Origin: Benincasa hispida
Lineage: Eukaryota; Streptophyta; Magnoliopsida; Cucurbitales; Cucurbitaceae
DNA length: 64,000 nucleotides
Reading direction: 5' to 3'
Assembly (NCBI RefSeq): GCF_009727055.1
Contig: NC_052359.1
Location: forward strand, 14,390,515 to 14,454,514
The notes beneath the pieces were generated by a model that saw only the letters and a program-made list of their open reading frames with translations, did no database searches and was not told the origin of the DNA. The position numbers and the translations under genes are program-made. Shown here piece after piece: positions 42,514 to 55,710 of this stretch (position 1 is the stretch's first letter; each line of letters starts with the position of its first letter).

Positions 42514-44930
42514 CTAAGTCACATCACGAGTTCGATTGGGACAATTCTGTCTATTATGCCTTTCTTGTCTGCAAATTGTGCACCATGTCTTGTAACGTTC
42601 CCTCCAATCCATCTCGTTTTGCATGCGAGAAGTACACAGTCTGCCAACCTTCCTAACTCGTGATTCATCTGGATAAATAGTGGGGAAGTTAGGATCAGAC
42701 CAACATTTTTTATCGAGGATTGGCTCAAACTGGGGTGAATAACATGCCAAATAAGTGAGAATTTTGTAATTGTCTTCAATATAGTAAAAGTAGTCTATCC
42801 CAATGGTCTTACACGCAGCCATAGCATAAGAACAGGGGATTCCAAAACTCTGTCACTTATTGCATGTGCATGTTCTTTCACTTAATTTTATTCGGTGTTT
42901 TTCCACCCTTTAGTGTTATTGGGTTGATTGAGGTAGTGACGTCACACAACCCTGTTTGATGGTCAATTATGTTGACGGAATGTTTAGTTGCACGTTGTTC
43001 CCAACGAATTATTTTCTTTACCACATACCTATGAAAAATACAACAATTACTTAGAATACCTCTACAGTCAATATAAAAACGTGGGTAACTAAGATGTGAA
43101 TAATTTACCTTGTGAAACACTCTCCCGATTCAAGCGTAGTCTCTATTTCTATATGACGAGCAGCGAAATAAGCAATAGTTCGATAGAATGTTGCTTGGAC
43201 TAGTGCAGTGATGGGTAGCTTTTTGGCTCCTTTCAGAACAACATTTGTACTTTCAGCCACATTCGTGGTTAGCCATCCATAATGATGACCACCATCATGT
43301 GATCTACGGAAGCAAAATATCGTAAGCAATTAGGGTTTGCTGTTTGAAGTTCGGCCATACAGTCATTAAACTTCCGAACTTGCAATTTTGATACTGCATT
43401 ATACACCAAACTCTTCAATAGACTATTTTTATACTTGTCGTTAAAATTATTCGCCACATGTCGCAAGCAGAATCTGTGGTGTACTCCAACCCAACCGTTG
43501 TTAGGATTTCTGACGATAGATATAATGCCTTTGTGTCTATCTGAAGACACATTCCCTCTCTTCTATGCACCACGTGATCCCATAAATTTCTCAAAAACTA
43601 GTCCCATGAGTCAACACTTTCCTCCAGTACAATGGCGTATGCAACTGGATAGACGTGATCATTTGCATCAACTAAGGCAGCTATTAACAATGTTCCTTCA
43701 TACTTCCCATATAAATAGGTTTCATCATTTTGAAGTAGTGGCCTGCAATGCTTGAAACCCTCAATAACAGGTTCAAACGACCAAAACACACTACTGAACA
43801 TTACAATCCTTTCATCACAATCTACCTCATTTAGCCTCCAATGGACGACTGTACCGGGGTTTGTGATTTGTAAGATATTCGTCCATTTAGGCAACAAATT
43901 GTACGATTTGATCCAATCTCCAAATATCTTTGCAATTGTCTTTTTTCTTCTGTCTCACACTTTTTAGTAACTAACGGAATAACCATACTTTTTCAAGATA
44001 ATATCTTGTAATGTTTTGATGTCGACTGACGGATGTTTTTCACTATGCTGCTTACTCAGATGCAATTAGATCTGAGTCCAATTGATTGTGATCCTAACTC
44101 AATCTTGCATACACACAAGAACCCGGACCATTGTACTGGGTAATTTCAAATTTACCGTGTTTTTTACGGCAAACAGCACGAAGTCTCCACGTGCACCCAT
44201 TATCATATCTTTTACACCTGATATCCCATGTTGTTTTCTTCGACTCAATGACTTTAAAATTTTTATGTCGAATGATTGAATAGTTTTTCTCTGCATTTTT
44301 TAAATCCAATTTGGAATTGAATATCATCCCCTTAAGCAGTGAATCAGACCCCATATTACTATCTTCCCCCGTTGTCGAATCGGGTTCAATGGTCATCTCA
44401 TTCAGGCCCCTCTCAATAAATGTTTTGAGGACTTCATGTACGCCATAAAATTGACCAGGTAGTTGATCTAGATCGATATCATCATCGTCTATTTCAATTT
44501 CTTCGTCGTTTGTGGCAATAGTTGGATCACAATGCTCATCCTCTACATCATAACTTTCCAACTCAACAATAGTTTCAACTTCTTCTCTCGTTGAGGCTGG
44601 ACTTGGGACACTGGGTTGGGATATATACAGTTCAACTCTATTTGAAAGGTATAGAGCGTTGCTCATCATGAACCATACATCAGTCTCACTTTGTAATAAG
44701 ATGGGGATATAAAAAGTAGATCCCGCTACATAACTACCATATCTAAATATTACCTCTACCTCATCATCTCTATTTATGGATAATGCATCACATAATCCAT
44801 CGATTAATGTGTTGAAGTCAACTTGACGATGCATGTTTATATGAAGAGATGGTTGTCTATCATATTCTATTCCGTTTGGCCCATTAACAATGTTTCTATG
44901 CATATAACATAAAAATTTCACAACATCCAT
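42514..44930 (-). pseudogene. mudrA-like MULE transposase gene (decayed)
   Basis: The first frame (44930-44094) has an acidic N-terminal part and then the MuDR DNA-binding region LKGMIFNSKLDLKNAEKNYS, WDIRCKRYDNGCTWRLRA. After a frame break, HSEKHPSVDIKTLQDIILKK and FGDWIKSYNLLPKW lead to the transposase core: TYLYGKYEGTLLIAALVDAN (about 43700), SSDRHKGIISIV and HHRFCLRHVANNF (about 43500), and TTNVAESTNVVLKGAKKLPI. A likely 80-bp intron is 43029-43108 (AAG then GTAAAT; TTTCATAG). A SWIM-type zinc finger near 42850 (CTCNK, stop, QSFGIPCSYAMAAC) has Trp changed to stop and the final His to Tyr. The tail ends WCTICRQERHNRQNCPN, a CCHC knuckle. Frame breaks make it inactive. Confidence 0.92.
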
Positions 44931-47050
44931 CGTAGTTTGACAAATGCAATTTGATATTTATCATAATATTTGTAAGTATATATTAGGCCAACTATATTAA
45001 TGTGTTATTACTATTTTTTAAAAATATGTAAAAATAAAGGAATCTTTTTTTAAAAAAATAATATCTAACTTAAAACAAAATAATAATAAAAAGTAGTACA
45101 AAATCATGATAAATATTGTTACTAAAGACATGCATCATAATTTGATCATAAATCAATGATAAATATTCTTTTATATTGACATGAATCTTTGTTCTTTAAT
45201 CATCATAAAAATTTACAATATTAAGGTGAATAATCCAAAATAAATTGACTAGATAAACAGTAAACATAACAACAACAACACAATATTACTAACAATAACA
45301 TTAGTATTAACATTCAAACATTCAATATTCAATAATCAATAATCAATACATCATTCCAAATAATAGTAAATAACTACATACATACCCTTTGAATGACTTG
45401 ATTGTAGAGTTTTGTCAGAAATAATAGCCACTGTAGAGCACCAAAAAAAAAAAATCAATACAAAATTATGGATATTTTTCATTTTTATTTCATTTCAAAA
45501 ATTGAACGTCCAATTAACCGACTATAAAATAAATTCTCCAATTAATCCATTATAAAATTAAGTCTCCAATTAATGCATTATAAAATAAATTCTCCAATTA
45601 ATCCATTATAAAATAAAACGTTTTAGTTTAAATCCAATACCATTATTAAATTTAAATTCTTTCTTTAATTCGTTTTAGTTTTTTTTCTTTTCTCAACAAA
45701 ATAAAATAATATCACTATTTTATTCCATTAGGAACATATTCTTAATTTTACATTAAAACTACTAATAAATTTTAAAACTTTGGCAAAATGAAAAAAGATT
45801 TAAATATAAATTTTACAGTTAAAAAGATTTTTTTTTCCATTAAGAACATATTTAAATACTTATTTTTAGATTTCGTTAAAATTTTCTTTGAACGTGAATT
45901 AAAGATAATTTTTTATTTTTAAAAATTTGTAGATTATTTGTTTTTACGATGTAATATTTTTTTATTAATGACTTTTTTATATGTTTAAACATAAATAATT
46001 TGAGACTATGATGAAATATTTTAAAAATCATAATTGAACATTCTAAACTATATTTTTAAATAATTATCATAATTTGATATGCATAAGAAATAGGTTGGGT
46101 TTATTTAGTACAAAGTGTGAGTTGTTTAGAAATATGCATAAGAAATAGGTTAGAAAATTTATACTTCTTTTAGAACAAAGTGTGAGTTGTTTACAAATTT
46201 TTCCCAAGAATAATAGATTGGGTTTATTTTGATTTGCTTCTTGCAAAATATGAGAAGTGATCTACATTTGTATGCATGTTTTAAATAATTTAGGGTGGAC
46301 ATACACATATTAGGAAGATTTTCTACGTCATTTTAGATGTTGTATTTTATCTTCAAAGTTTCTTTCCACATAAATTAATTTTGACATTTTCGTTGTTGAT
46401 TTGGTAACTATTTTTGTTTGATTTCATTTAAAATAACCTCAATAAAATTTTTCATCCTAACAAAAAATATCAAAATTGCAAGATAATTATTTTTAAAGAA
46501 GTAGATAAAAACCAAAGAAGACATACCAACTAGTAGTAAAGCGGACTACATTAAAGTTTATTATATTTATTAGAGTTACTTTTAATACTTAATCCCAACA
46601 TATATAACACAATGTTAATCACATGTAATTCTCCCTTATGATAGCTCACTATAAAAAAAATATAACAACTTATTAAAAGAAAAATATTGCACCTTACCAA
46701 AAAAAACTTTGAATAATATCCACTGTAAACAAAATAAACATTAAAAATATCAGTAAAAATTATCAAAAACTTAATTCAAAGTTAAATAACAAAAATATAT
46801 CAACTTACCAAATAAAATACTACACTGAAACAAATTAATAATATAAAGGTGGAAATGAAGGTAGAACATGATTGGTATTTGAAAATAAATGAAGAAGGTG
46901 GAAGAAATTAAGGGAATTTTCTTTTGGGTGAAGATGAAATGAGGGCTTCGTTGAAGGGAAAGATGAATTCGGTGAAGGAGAAAATGAATTCAGTGGAAGA
47001 ATTGAAGGGAAGACGACTTTTTATGGTAGAAGGAGGCAGAAGAAGACAAA
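44931..47050. other. MULE 5' non-coding region
   Basis: About 2.1 kb of very AT-rich DNA lies between the transposase start and the right terminal repeat. A purine-rich stretch at 46900-47030 with repeated GATGAATTC/GAAGGGAA words adjoins the terminal repeat. No gene is visible. Confidence 0.6.
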
Positions 47051-47087
47051 ATTAGTTTCAAAATCCCCCTACAAATCTAAATAACCC

Positions 47088-47359
47088 TTGCCAATTAATA
47101 GTTGTCGGAAATAGAAGAAACCGACTCAACTTATTACCTGTGTAAGATGTGGTTGGTCTTGTATTGGTAAGGTATTGTATATCACCTATTGCACTGCAGT
47201 ATGTTGTTGGATTCGACAAGGGGTCTCCTACATTTATTGATAAATGTTTACTTATTACAGCTGGTGTAGGGCAAGGGTTAATGCACATCATTTCGAACCT
47301 GTCCATCATATCATGTATATATTTCTTTTGACTCAAACGTGTTATCTTGATGCATTTCG
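47088..47359 (-). pseudogene. Minus-strand copia relic, part 3 (RT end)
   Basis: The minus strand reads LSQKKYIHDMMDRFEM, INPCPTPAVI and IGDIQYLTNTRPTTSYTGNK, then PTTINWQ, where the MULE is inserted. These are the end of copia RT and the connection to RNase H. To the right a long LTR (47360-48959) separates it from part 2. Confidence 0.88.
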
Positions 47360-48959
47360 TGTTAGGATTTATGTCCTAAAGTCTTATAATTAATTAGATA
47401 ATTAATTTAGTTATTAAATATATAATATTAAATTATTAAAAATCCACTTTGTAATCGTTATAAATAGTTTGATCCAAACTATTCATATAGAGACATGTGA
47501 GTTGTGGTATCTTATACAAAAAGTTTATATAAGACCAGACCATGAAATAATTAATTTCTCTTTGTAAATCCATTAATTGATGCGTGACTTGATCTTATTC
47601 TTGAACGAGCTATGAACTCCTGTCTGTGAGATCTTTTCCTTTGATTTGCATAGTGAAAGTGGCCCAAGTCACCGACTCAATAAGCTTACCATTTTGGGGA
47701 CCTGACCGAATAGGGTACTAGAAACATAACTTCATAAGATGGAATTTACTTCTTCCTATACAGGGTAAGTAGATAAGTAGTTCCCTTAAGTGCTAACTCT
47801 GGGGCTTGAACAAAGAGTCCGCTCTCTCACTAGTTTTAGAGGGACTTATGGTTGGACCATAAACAAATTATTCACTAGAGGAATCAGTGGTACTTAAGAA
47901 AATGGGTATTTACAGGGGTAAATCGAACATTTGACCCAGCTATAATTACGAACAACTCATGAAAGATCGACTTACTTATATCGACTATATCCATTGACAT
48001 AACTTGTCCTACAGAATATTAGAGTTCAATTATGGGTGTATAGTAGTTTGCCTTGTAGTTAATGAATGAAGGTTATTCAAATTAAAGAGTCTAGTTAATT
48101 ACTTGGATCATTGGTGCTTATAATTTGTAGGTTCATAAAGTCTCATGCTAGCTCACCACGAAACAACAAGGATCAAATATATTGAAAGAAATTTTGAAAC
48201 ATTCAAATTTTATGAGGGAAAATATCGATTGTATTTGATACAATTAAATACATGTTTTATTATAAAGTTTATTGAATGAGATTCAAATTATAACTGTATA
48301 ATATGGAGAATTAATTTATTTGAATGAAATTCAAATAAATAATTATTTGATTTGAATAAAAGTCAAGTTAAATGGATAATGGTAGAATTAATTTATTTGA
48401 ATATGATTCAAATAAATAATTAATTATTTAATTTGTAGATTCAAATTGAAGAGAAAAGACAGAGAATGAATATTTAAATATGATTTAAACATATAAATCC
48501 TTTTAACATGAGATATTAAATGGATAATTATCTTTAGAGATATTAGTAGATAATTATAATTAAATCTCTATAGAATGATTATCCTAATAGAATTAGGAGT
48601 AACTCTGTAAAGTTTTATAAATAGGGTCCTAGGGAACCCTCATGGGACTACACTACAATATAATCTCTACGACCATTATGTAGAGATTTTCTCCAAGAAT
48701 ATTCTTCCAATTTTTAGAGAAAGGTTCTCTGAAAATTCTCCTTCCTCATTTCCTCTCATCTTTCTAGAGTGTTTCCCATAAGTCGGATCCTTACTAGAGT
48801 CTTAGCAAGGAAGTTCTCGTGGAAAAAAAAAAGATTTTGCTATAATTACATGTCGACAACAGTATGATGCTTAACCTTCTTTTAGTTATTTGTATTTTTA
48901 ATTCTTTCAAGAAATCAAAGAATGCGATCACACGCTTCCACTGGGATTGAATCCCTTCA
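47360..48959 (+). mobile_element. Long LTR, copy 5 (plus), within the minus-strand copia relic
   Basis: The 1600-bp LTR begins TGTTAGGATTTATGTCC and ends ATCCCTTCA, and shares CAATAAGCTTACCATTTTGG (near 47679) and GGAATCAGTGGTACTTAAG (47880) with other copies. The copia RT continues from FLGIEVK on the right (48970) to LSQKKYIHD on the left, so the LTR lies in RT. The flanks TTTCG and CTTCA could be a decayed duplication with two changes. No internal coding sequence is present. Confidence 0.87.
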
Positions 48960-49127
48960 CTTCAATACCAAGAAAACAAGGTAATTCACCAATTTCTTTA
49001 AGAGAAAACTCAACATTTAGATTGACCGCAAATCTATCAATCACCTTTGGCTCATTTTCTGTGACTAATATGTCATCAACATTAATTAGTACATGATTTG
49101 GGATAAACATAGGGGCAGTAGCCATCT
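48960..49127 (-). pseudogene. Minus-strand copia relic, part 2 (RT catalytic part)
   Basis: The minus strand encodes FIPNHVLINVDDILVTENEP, with NVDD at the YVDD catalytic position, then DRFAVNLNVEFSLKEIGELP and CFLGIEVK before the LTR. The Tyr to Asn change at the active site adds to the evidence of decay. Confidence 0.88.
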
Positions 49128-50300
49128 AATCAAAGTGTAAGTTGGTAGATGCTTCGAGACAGTCGCGGAAGAATCAATGAATCAGTGACGCAATGAAGTC
49201 GATGCAGTAGGGCACTCTGCCTAATTATTTCTCCATATCTTCAACCTCTCGAGCTTCTCTTTGAGAAATTCTGAGTGAGAGCTCAGTCTTCTTCTTTGAT
49301 AAGGAAGAGAGCACCACAACTTCCATGATCACCACAGTGAAACAACCACCATTAAAACCAAAGGGAGCAAGACGTTGCAACCAATAACTTGATACTTCCA
49401 TTTCTACATTCTACTCTATTTCATTTTTATTTTGAACCTATATTGAGATCTTGAGATTGAGAAACTCTTTGTTCTCAATATAAGCATGATTTCCTTCATT
49501 TCTCATCCATCCATGTTATAGGAAGAATGAACTAGCGTTCTCATGAGTTTTGTATAAGTTGAAGTCATGTTGTTTGATGTGTGCTTAATCTATTGTTTGA
49601 ATCCATATGAAAAATTGATTTAAGTAGAAATAGCTAACTACTTAAAAGAGCAAATGATTGTGGAACTCATTAAACAAGAAAAGAAATAGCTTTAGAGATA
49701 AAGTTAACTCTCTTTTGTCAAAACTAACTAAAACATGCATCCTAGATATAGGGTAAATATGGCTTGAAACACTGAGAGGTGAGTTCGTCATTTTATAAGT
49801 TAAAGATATGAACAGATACTTATGCATCACTTAGGAGAATGTTAGTAAACCTTCTCAACCCTACTTCATCAACTGATTTCCAACCCCTTTTAATGTGCAG
49901 TACTTCATTTGTGTTGTATTTTTGTCACCATCACCACCATTTCCATTACTCAATGCATCACCCTAACACACTCACATTCAACGTATCATATATCTACCAC
50001 TACTTTCACCGTTCATCTTCATCCATTCTCACCATCACTTATAATTAATTCATCAATTTAGTGGTACAAGCACTTATCGATGCATTTATTTGATCAACAT
50101 GTGTCTGCGTCTATTTTAGTCTTTAAGTTTAACATTTATTTTCAATACAAAGTCTCTGTGTTCGACCTTGGTTCTCACCAAGACACCTTCATTAATTTTA
50201 TATTTGGACTTAATTTAGGAAAACTTGTAATACATATGTTGATCAAATTCAACGCAACATTACATAACTTGAACTTCTCCTTTAATGAAGTAAAATAATG
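49128..50300. other. Unassigned insert (about 1.2 kb) in the copia relic
   Basis: The RT motif run is broken here: on the minus strand the fragment at 50870-50300 ends in WGFKNSKANISLF-like sequence, which in copia is followed within about 15 residues by the YVDD block, but that block lies at 49100. The DNA between has no recognisable coding sequence. The GC-richer part 49140-49400 differs from the AT-rich part. I could not find terminal repeats or a target duplication. Confidence 0.5.
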
Positions 50301-50870
50301 AAATATTTGCCTTTGAGTTCTTGAATCCCCAATTAACCAATACTTGTTTCAATCTTTGAAACCAAGCTCTAGGAGCTTATTCTAAACCATACAAGGCATG
50401 ATTTAATTTACACACAAAATGAGGTTTTTCTTTACTGAGAAAACGTTGGGTTGTGACATGTACACAAATTCTTTTATTTCTCCATCAGTAAGCCATTTTT
50501 AGCATCTAATTGCCTCACTTTCCAGTCATAGTTAGTAGGCAAAGTTAACATAATTTGGGTGGTACATGACTTTACAATTGAACTAAAAGTTTCTTTAAAA
50601 TCAATACCTGAATTTTGGTGGAAACCTTTCTCTACTAGCCTTGCTTTGTGTTTATGAATTGTCCCATATGTATTCCTCTTGATTTTGAAAACCATATGCA
50701 TCCAACAAGGTTAGTGTTAGTTGTGTGAGGAACAAGACTCCAAGTTTTATTATATTTAAGTATTGCCATTTCAACTAACTATAGAGCTTCATTTACTTAT
50801 CTAGGCTTCTGAACTTCAAGATCGTTTACATGATAAGAGAGATAATTATAGATTTTGGGTTTGAAAATTT
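50300..50870 (-). pseudogene. Minus-strand copia relic, part 1 (RT start)
   Basis: The minus strand reads HMVFKIKRNTYGTIHKHKAR, LVEKGFHQNSGIDFKETFSS, IVKSCTTQIMLTLP, WKVRQLDAKN, and in a shifted frame HALYGL and LELGFKD-like sequence corresponding to the block around AWF. This is the N-terminal copia RT, 5' on the minus strand of the parts at 49127, 47359 and 39646. No integrase or gag was recognised upstream on this strand before the next LTR at 50911. Confidence 0.87.
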
Positions 50871-50910
50871 CACTTTTGGATCACGGTTGCATAGGATGTG
50901 GATAAATAAT

Positions 50911-52855
50911 TATTGGGATTGGTGTCTAAATTTGTTATATTCCCGTAGTTTGTAAACTTGTATAAACAAATTGTTATTAATAAAATCATCGTTATTTTAT
51001 ATGTGCATTAACTCAATCCAATAAACTAAGATCCTAGGTTATTTTATGTAGCTTAAACATGCCTGTGGAGACATACAAGTGGATCATGTTTAATTAATAA
51101 CCTAAATGGTCTATAGTATATTAATAAGATTTGGTACCTTATCTTGGTGACACTACGGATACGACCCACTTTGTAAATGTTACAATTATTATAAAGTGTT
51201 ACAAATGATCTGATCTTGATCATTCATGTGGAGACATATGAGTGGGGTACCCTATACAAAGAGTTTGTATAAGACCAATCCATGAAATGATTAATCTCTC
51301 TTTATAACGCCATTACATGAAAAGACTTACATTTCACTAGGATGACCATAGATGACTTGACCTTAATCCTGAGTGAGTTGTGAACTCCTACATATAAGGA
51401 CAGTCTTTTGATTTGCATGGGTGCGAGTGGCCAGATTCGTCGATTCAATATACCTACCATTTTAGGGATTCATCTAAGTGGGGAGCTAGGAACTCAACTA
51501 CACAAGATGAAGTTCACTCCTTCCCTTTATTAGGATAAGTAGATGAATTGCTCCCTTAATGATTAATTTTGGATCTTGAACAATGAGAGCCTTCACCCTC
51601 TCACTGTCCAGAGAGGGGTTAATTGTTTATTAGAGGAATCAGTGGTGCTTAAGGAGTTAAATGTAACTACATGGGTAAAACGATAATTTCGACCCAGCTG
51701 TACTTACAAGTAATTTATGAAGGGTCGATGCACTATTGATTGGCTATATCCAATAGACATAGAAATATATCTACAGTATGAAGAGTGCAGTTGTCAATCT
51801 TTAGTGGAGTGTCCAACATTTAATGAATGTTGATTAATTTGATTAAAGAGTTTAATTAATTATCTCGTATCATTGGAGCTTCAATCTATAGGTCTATAAG
51901 GTCCCTTTGTTAGCTCAATATGGTTAATGAAAATCAAATTAATTTTGGGTTTAATTTGAATTGTTCAAATTAACTAAAGAAACTTAATTGTATAAGATAC
52001 AATTAATATAATGTATGTTGATACATTATAATATAAAGTTTAATGAGAGATAAGTATTTGAATATGATTCAAGTATTTATTATATGAATGAGATTCACAT
52101 AAAAACTATAAGTTAAATTAATGTGATATGATTCATATTAAATCTATATAGTTTTATGAGAGAATAATAAACTATATGTTATATTACATGTGATATAATA
52201 AACTACATATTATATATTATATGAGATACAATATATAATTTAGTTACATTAATTGGTTAATATAATTAAATTAAATTTGGGTTTTGAATTCTGAATTAAC
52301 AATAATAACTCCTTATGGAGTTATTTTTGTAACCAAGTGGAGTCATTTCCCTCACTTATATTTTCTATTAAAAAAAAAGGGATTTTGGACAGAGGGGGTG
52401 TTTTTTTTCCCCACAAAAAACGTGATTTTTTTTCACAGATATCTCTCAACTTTAATCTCCTTCTTCCTCTGTATTTTTCTCTAAAATATTACATTCATTC
52501 CCTTACACCAAAATTAACATAGAAGCCTACGCACTCTCTATGATTCTTACCTTGAGAATAAAACGTTGTGGTGGCGTCCTTGCCAAATCTGTGTCGTTGT
52601 TGTATTCATGGTGTCCAGGATCAACAAGGAGGAGTCATGTTCATGATCACTTGTTGTGGAGAGGAAATATGTAGAAAGTTTTTCTTCAAGGGTATATTAT
52701 TCTTATCCCTTTCCTCTCTGAAATTACAATAGAAGCATGCTAAGGGCATATATTTATCGATCGTTTCCGTCTCTCTATTTTAATTGAGTTTCATAAACGA
52801 ATTCCTAAGACACAAGATATTCAAACACTTCCACTATGGGAATTCAATCCCTTCA
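50911..52855 (+). mobile_element. Long LTR, copy 6 (plus): 5' LTR of a Ty1/copia element
   Basis: The LTR starts TATTGGGATTGG (TG changed to TA) and ends AATCCCTTCA, about 1945 bp, with the same landmarks as copies 2-5. Unlike those it is followed by retrotransposon sequence: TAATATCAGAGTTTTGG at about 52895 resembles the primer binding site for initiator methionine tRNA (usual TGGTATCAGAGC), then a leader, gag and pol in the same orientation. An alternative LTR end at 52894 (TTTTTAACA) would place the primer site directly beside it. Confidence 0.82.
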
Positions 52856-52894
52856 ATTAGTATGAGAGTTATATCTTCGAATATCGTTTTTAAC

Positions 52895-55093
52895 ATAATA
52901 TCAGAGTTTTGGTGGGATTTGTAGTACTGCATTGTGAATGTATGTTGACTTGCATATGGATGTTTCAAATATTAGCATAGTTTACTGCTTTAATTCAATT
53001 CGATTTGTAAGGGCCCGGTGTTTTTGGGCATTTATTTTCTTGCAATTGACTCTGTAAGTTCGTGTTGCTTGTGGTGAAGTGTTTACGAAGAATCAACTTC
53101 AATTTAGAGAAATTTGAAGCAAGAACATAGCAAAATGGATGAATGATCGAAGCAGAAAAATGCTTATGTGTTAGAGCATAATGGGCAATGTAATTACGCT
53201 ACCCTTTACGCTGGAACACAGAAGCTTCAACGTAATGGCAAGTTTTTGCCCAATGTAACTACGCTCCCGGCAGCGTAACGTTACACTGCAGCAACATAAA
53301 AGCCAGCGTGCTGTCAGAGAGCGTCATTACACTCTAAGGTTGGTTTACATGCCTGGCGGTTCGTGATCGCGTATTTAAGGCCAACAGTCGGTTATTTTAG
53401 AGTAGTTTATGTTTTTTCGAATTTATTTTGAATTTTTATAATATTATTAATTTAATTATATTTTCATTAATTAAATTAATATAATTATTATATTAATTTA
53501 ATTAATTGTTTATTATGCGAATTTTTTGTCCATTGTTGTTATTTATTATTTTATACATGTGATGTATGATTTAATTATTTATATAGCATATTGTATGCCA
53601 CATAAATTAAAATCCCACCCTATGATAAACATAAAATCATGCGTCATTTTTAATATAAGTGTTATATTATATGGTTGCATGATTTAATTAAGCATATTCA
53701 TGCATCATATTTTATAGTAACATGTCCATGCATCATATTTTAATATAAGAGTTATATTGTATGATATATGATATAAGTTTCATGTTAGACCTTAGAGTTC
53801 TACCCCAATGAACCAACCGAAGGGAAAAACCGATTAGGGAAAAAACTAAAGTGATCCTATCTATTTCTGGAGTTCGTTCTGATATTGACCTAATGCACAA
53901 ACCATCTAAATGGAGATGCTCCAGGGCGTCTCGAGGTTGTGCATGAAAATCTTACGATGCAAACTAATAAAGGAGATCGTAGGACATGTTGCCATGCATC
54001 CCTTTCTCACTTACTATAAATACTCTCTCCATTCACCTTGATATTGACCCATGTAAACACCATTCGAAGGGAAATGCTCCCAAGGTGCCTCAAGGCCAAG
54101 CATGAGTCTCACAGTGTGAACTTTAAGGAGAATTTGAGTGGAAAATTGACATATCATATACATTTTTTTTCTCCCACTAAGTATTTTAAGACTTAGGGTT
54201 TATTACTTAGGCAAATTCGGTTAATAAATTTATCTAAGTGAATTGTTAAATTAGTCCAATATAAATTTTATATTGGATAGTTTAACAATATACAATTCTT
54301 GTTCATTAAACACTTTAATAAACCTAAAAATGTATTGCATGCTTATAACATAGTTGTCTAGTTCACTTTCCAGGTCGATTCTAGGTAGGGGTGTTCCATT
54401 TCCGTCAGCTTAAATACTCCAGCCTTAGACAGAACATTTCTTAGACAAAGATCCCTTATAGACAATTATTTATAATTTTAATCTTTTATTAATTCAATTT
54501 AATCCTATTAAAAATAAGATAAAAGATTAACCTGTTTTTAATCACATTAGAAATATTTTTAACATAGGTCTAGGTGAAATCAATTTTAAAACATTTAAAA
54601 ATAGTTTTAACCTATGTCTGCATGCAATTCTTTATTACAGATTTTAATTCTAATTTCATTAATCTTATAACACTTATAAAACTTAATGAAACAATTAAAA
54701 CTTAAACATGCATCTAATAACACACTTAAAATATAATAATTATATTTTCTAAAGTAATGTCATGCTTCATGCATTTCCATTTTCATTATATAATATAACA
54801 CTTATATCATTAACTAAAGAAATTGTTAAGCTTGTTAATGATTACTTGACCAAATTAATGGTAACTAATTATTATAGGAATAAGAGTTATTTTGGTGTAA
54901 TGATTAGTTGAGAGTGTCTCAGTTCAGTGAAGGAGTGATTGACCACCCTTCGATGGCTTTTGTCCTAAATCACTGAAGCATCATTGAAAAATTAGATGTA
55001 AAGTGAGGTCTATTAAAATTTTGTTAAATTTGATTGGATTTACTAGAGTTATGCGAAAATCTAATGTAGATCAATTTGTTTCATTTCAACAAT
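52895..55093 (+). other. Copia leader region, non-coding
   Basis: About 2.2 kb of untranslated leader lies between the primer-binding-like site and gag. It includes a GC-richer stretch at 53150-53400 with repeated AACGTAA/ATTACGCT words and a block at 53780-54420 with two related sentences around GATGCTCC and CATGAGTC/CATGAAAATC. No coding region is seen. Confidence 0.65.
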
Positions 55094-55710
55094 ATGTCAA
55101 TTACTATTATTTCAGTGTTAACCTCTATAAATTTGACCAAAACTAATTATACAACATGCAATTTACTTGTAACTATTTTCGTGATTGACGACCTTAAATT
55201 CAGCTTGACTGAGGAATGCCTCTAGTCCTAACCCCTGTTGCAAAACGAAATATTTTTTATGCATATGAAAGATGGACGAAGACCAATGATAAGGCCCGAG
55301 TTTACATTTTGGTGAACATACCTGATATCTTGGCCAAAAGTTTTGAGAGCATGATCACTACACTTCAGATCATGCAATTAATGCAAGAATTGTTTGAGAG
55401 AGACTTCTCACAATTCAAATAGGATCGAGTTGATTTTGATGAAACCAATAATGTCAGCTCTCTAAATGAACTCCAACCCATATTGAATGTCAATGGACTA
55501 ATAGGGGAAGCAAATGTTGCCAATTGTAGTGAAGTTTATCAAATAGGTTCGACCTCTAAGATAAAACATGGAGTTTATGGAAAGGGATTTGAAGCTGATC
55601 CCACTACTCTCCAGAAAATGAAGAAATCCATAAACAGTAAATTTGACTTGCTTGTCTTGGAAACAGACTTGTGGAGAATGATGATTTTGCCTTGATAATT
55701 GATTCAAGGG
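55094..55710 (+). pseudogene. Ty1/copia gag (degenerate)
   Basis: An ATG at 55094 opens MSITIISVLTSINLTKTNYT and IFVIDDLKFSLTEECL, the N-terminal copia gag pattern (Asn-Tyr...Asp-Asp-Leu-x-Phe-x-Leu-x-Glu-Glu). A frameshift leads to AYERWTKTNDKARVYILVNI, LAKSFESMITTLQIMQLMQE. The expected zinc knuckle is missing; the sequence passes from GKGFEADPTTLQKMKKSI to KFDLLVLETDL, the linker before protease. Frameshifts and stops near 55420 and 55694 inactivate it. Confidence 0.85.

Larger units (their letters stand above)
39647..47087 (-). mobile_element. Mutator-like element (MULE) with plant mobile domain gene
   Basis: The 7441-bp element has terminal inverted repeats of about 35 bases, starting GGGTTATTTAGATTTGT at both ends with few differences. 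TTGCCGAT (39639-39646) and TTGCCAAT (47088-47095) form a probable 8-9 bp target duplication. Two genes lie on the minus strand, a mudrA-like transposase (42514-44930) followed by a plant mobile domain gene (40330-42323). The host copia frame continues across the insertion. Stops in both genes suggest it is no longer autonomous. Confidence 0.93.

Noticed and set aside
43435..43967. Plus-strand open frames within the MULE
   Set aside because: They are antisense shadows of the mudrA-like transposase, which has clear domain motifs on the minus strand.
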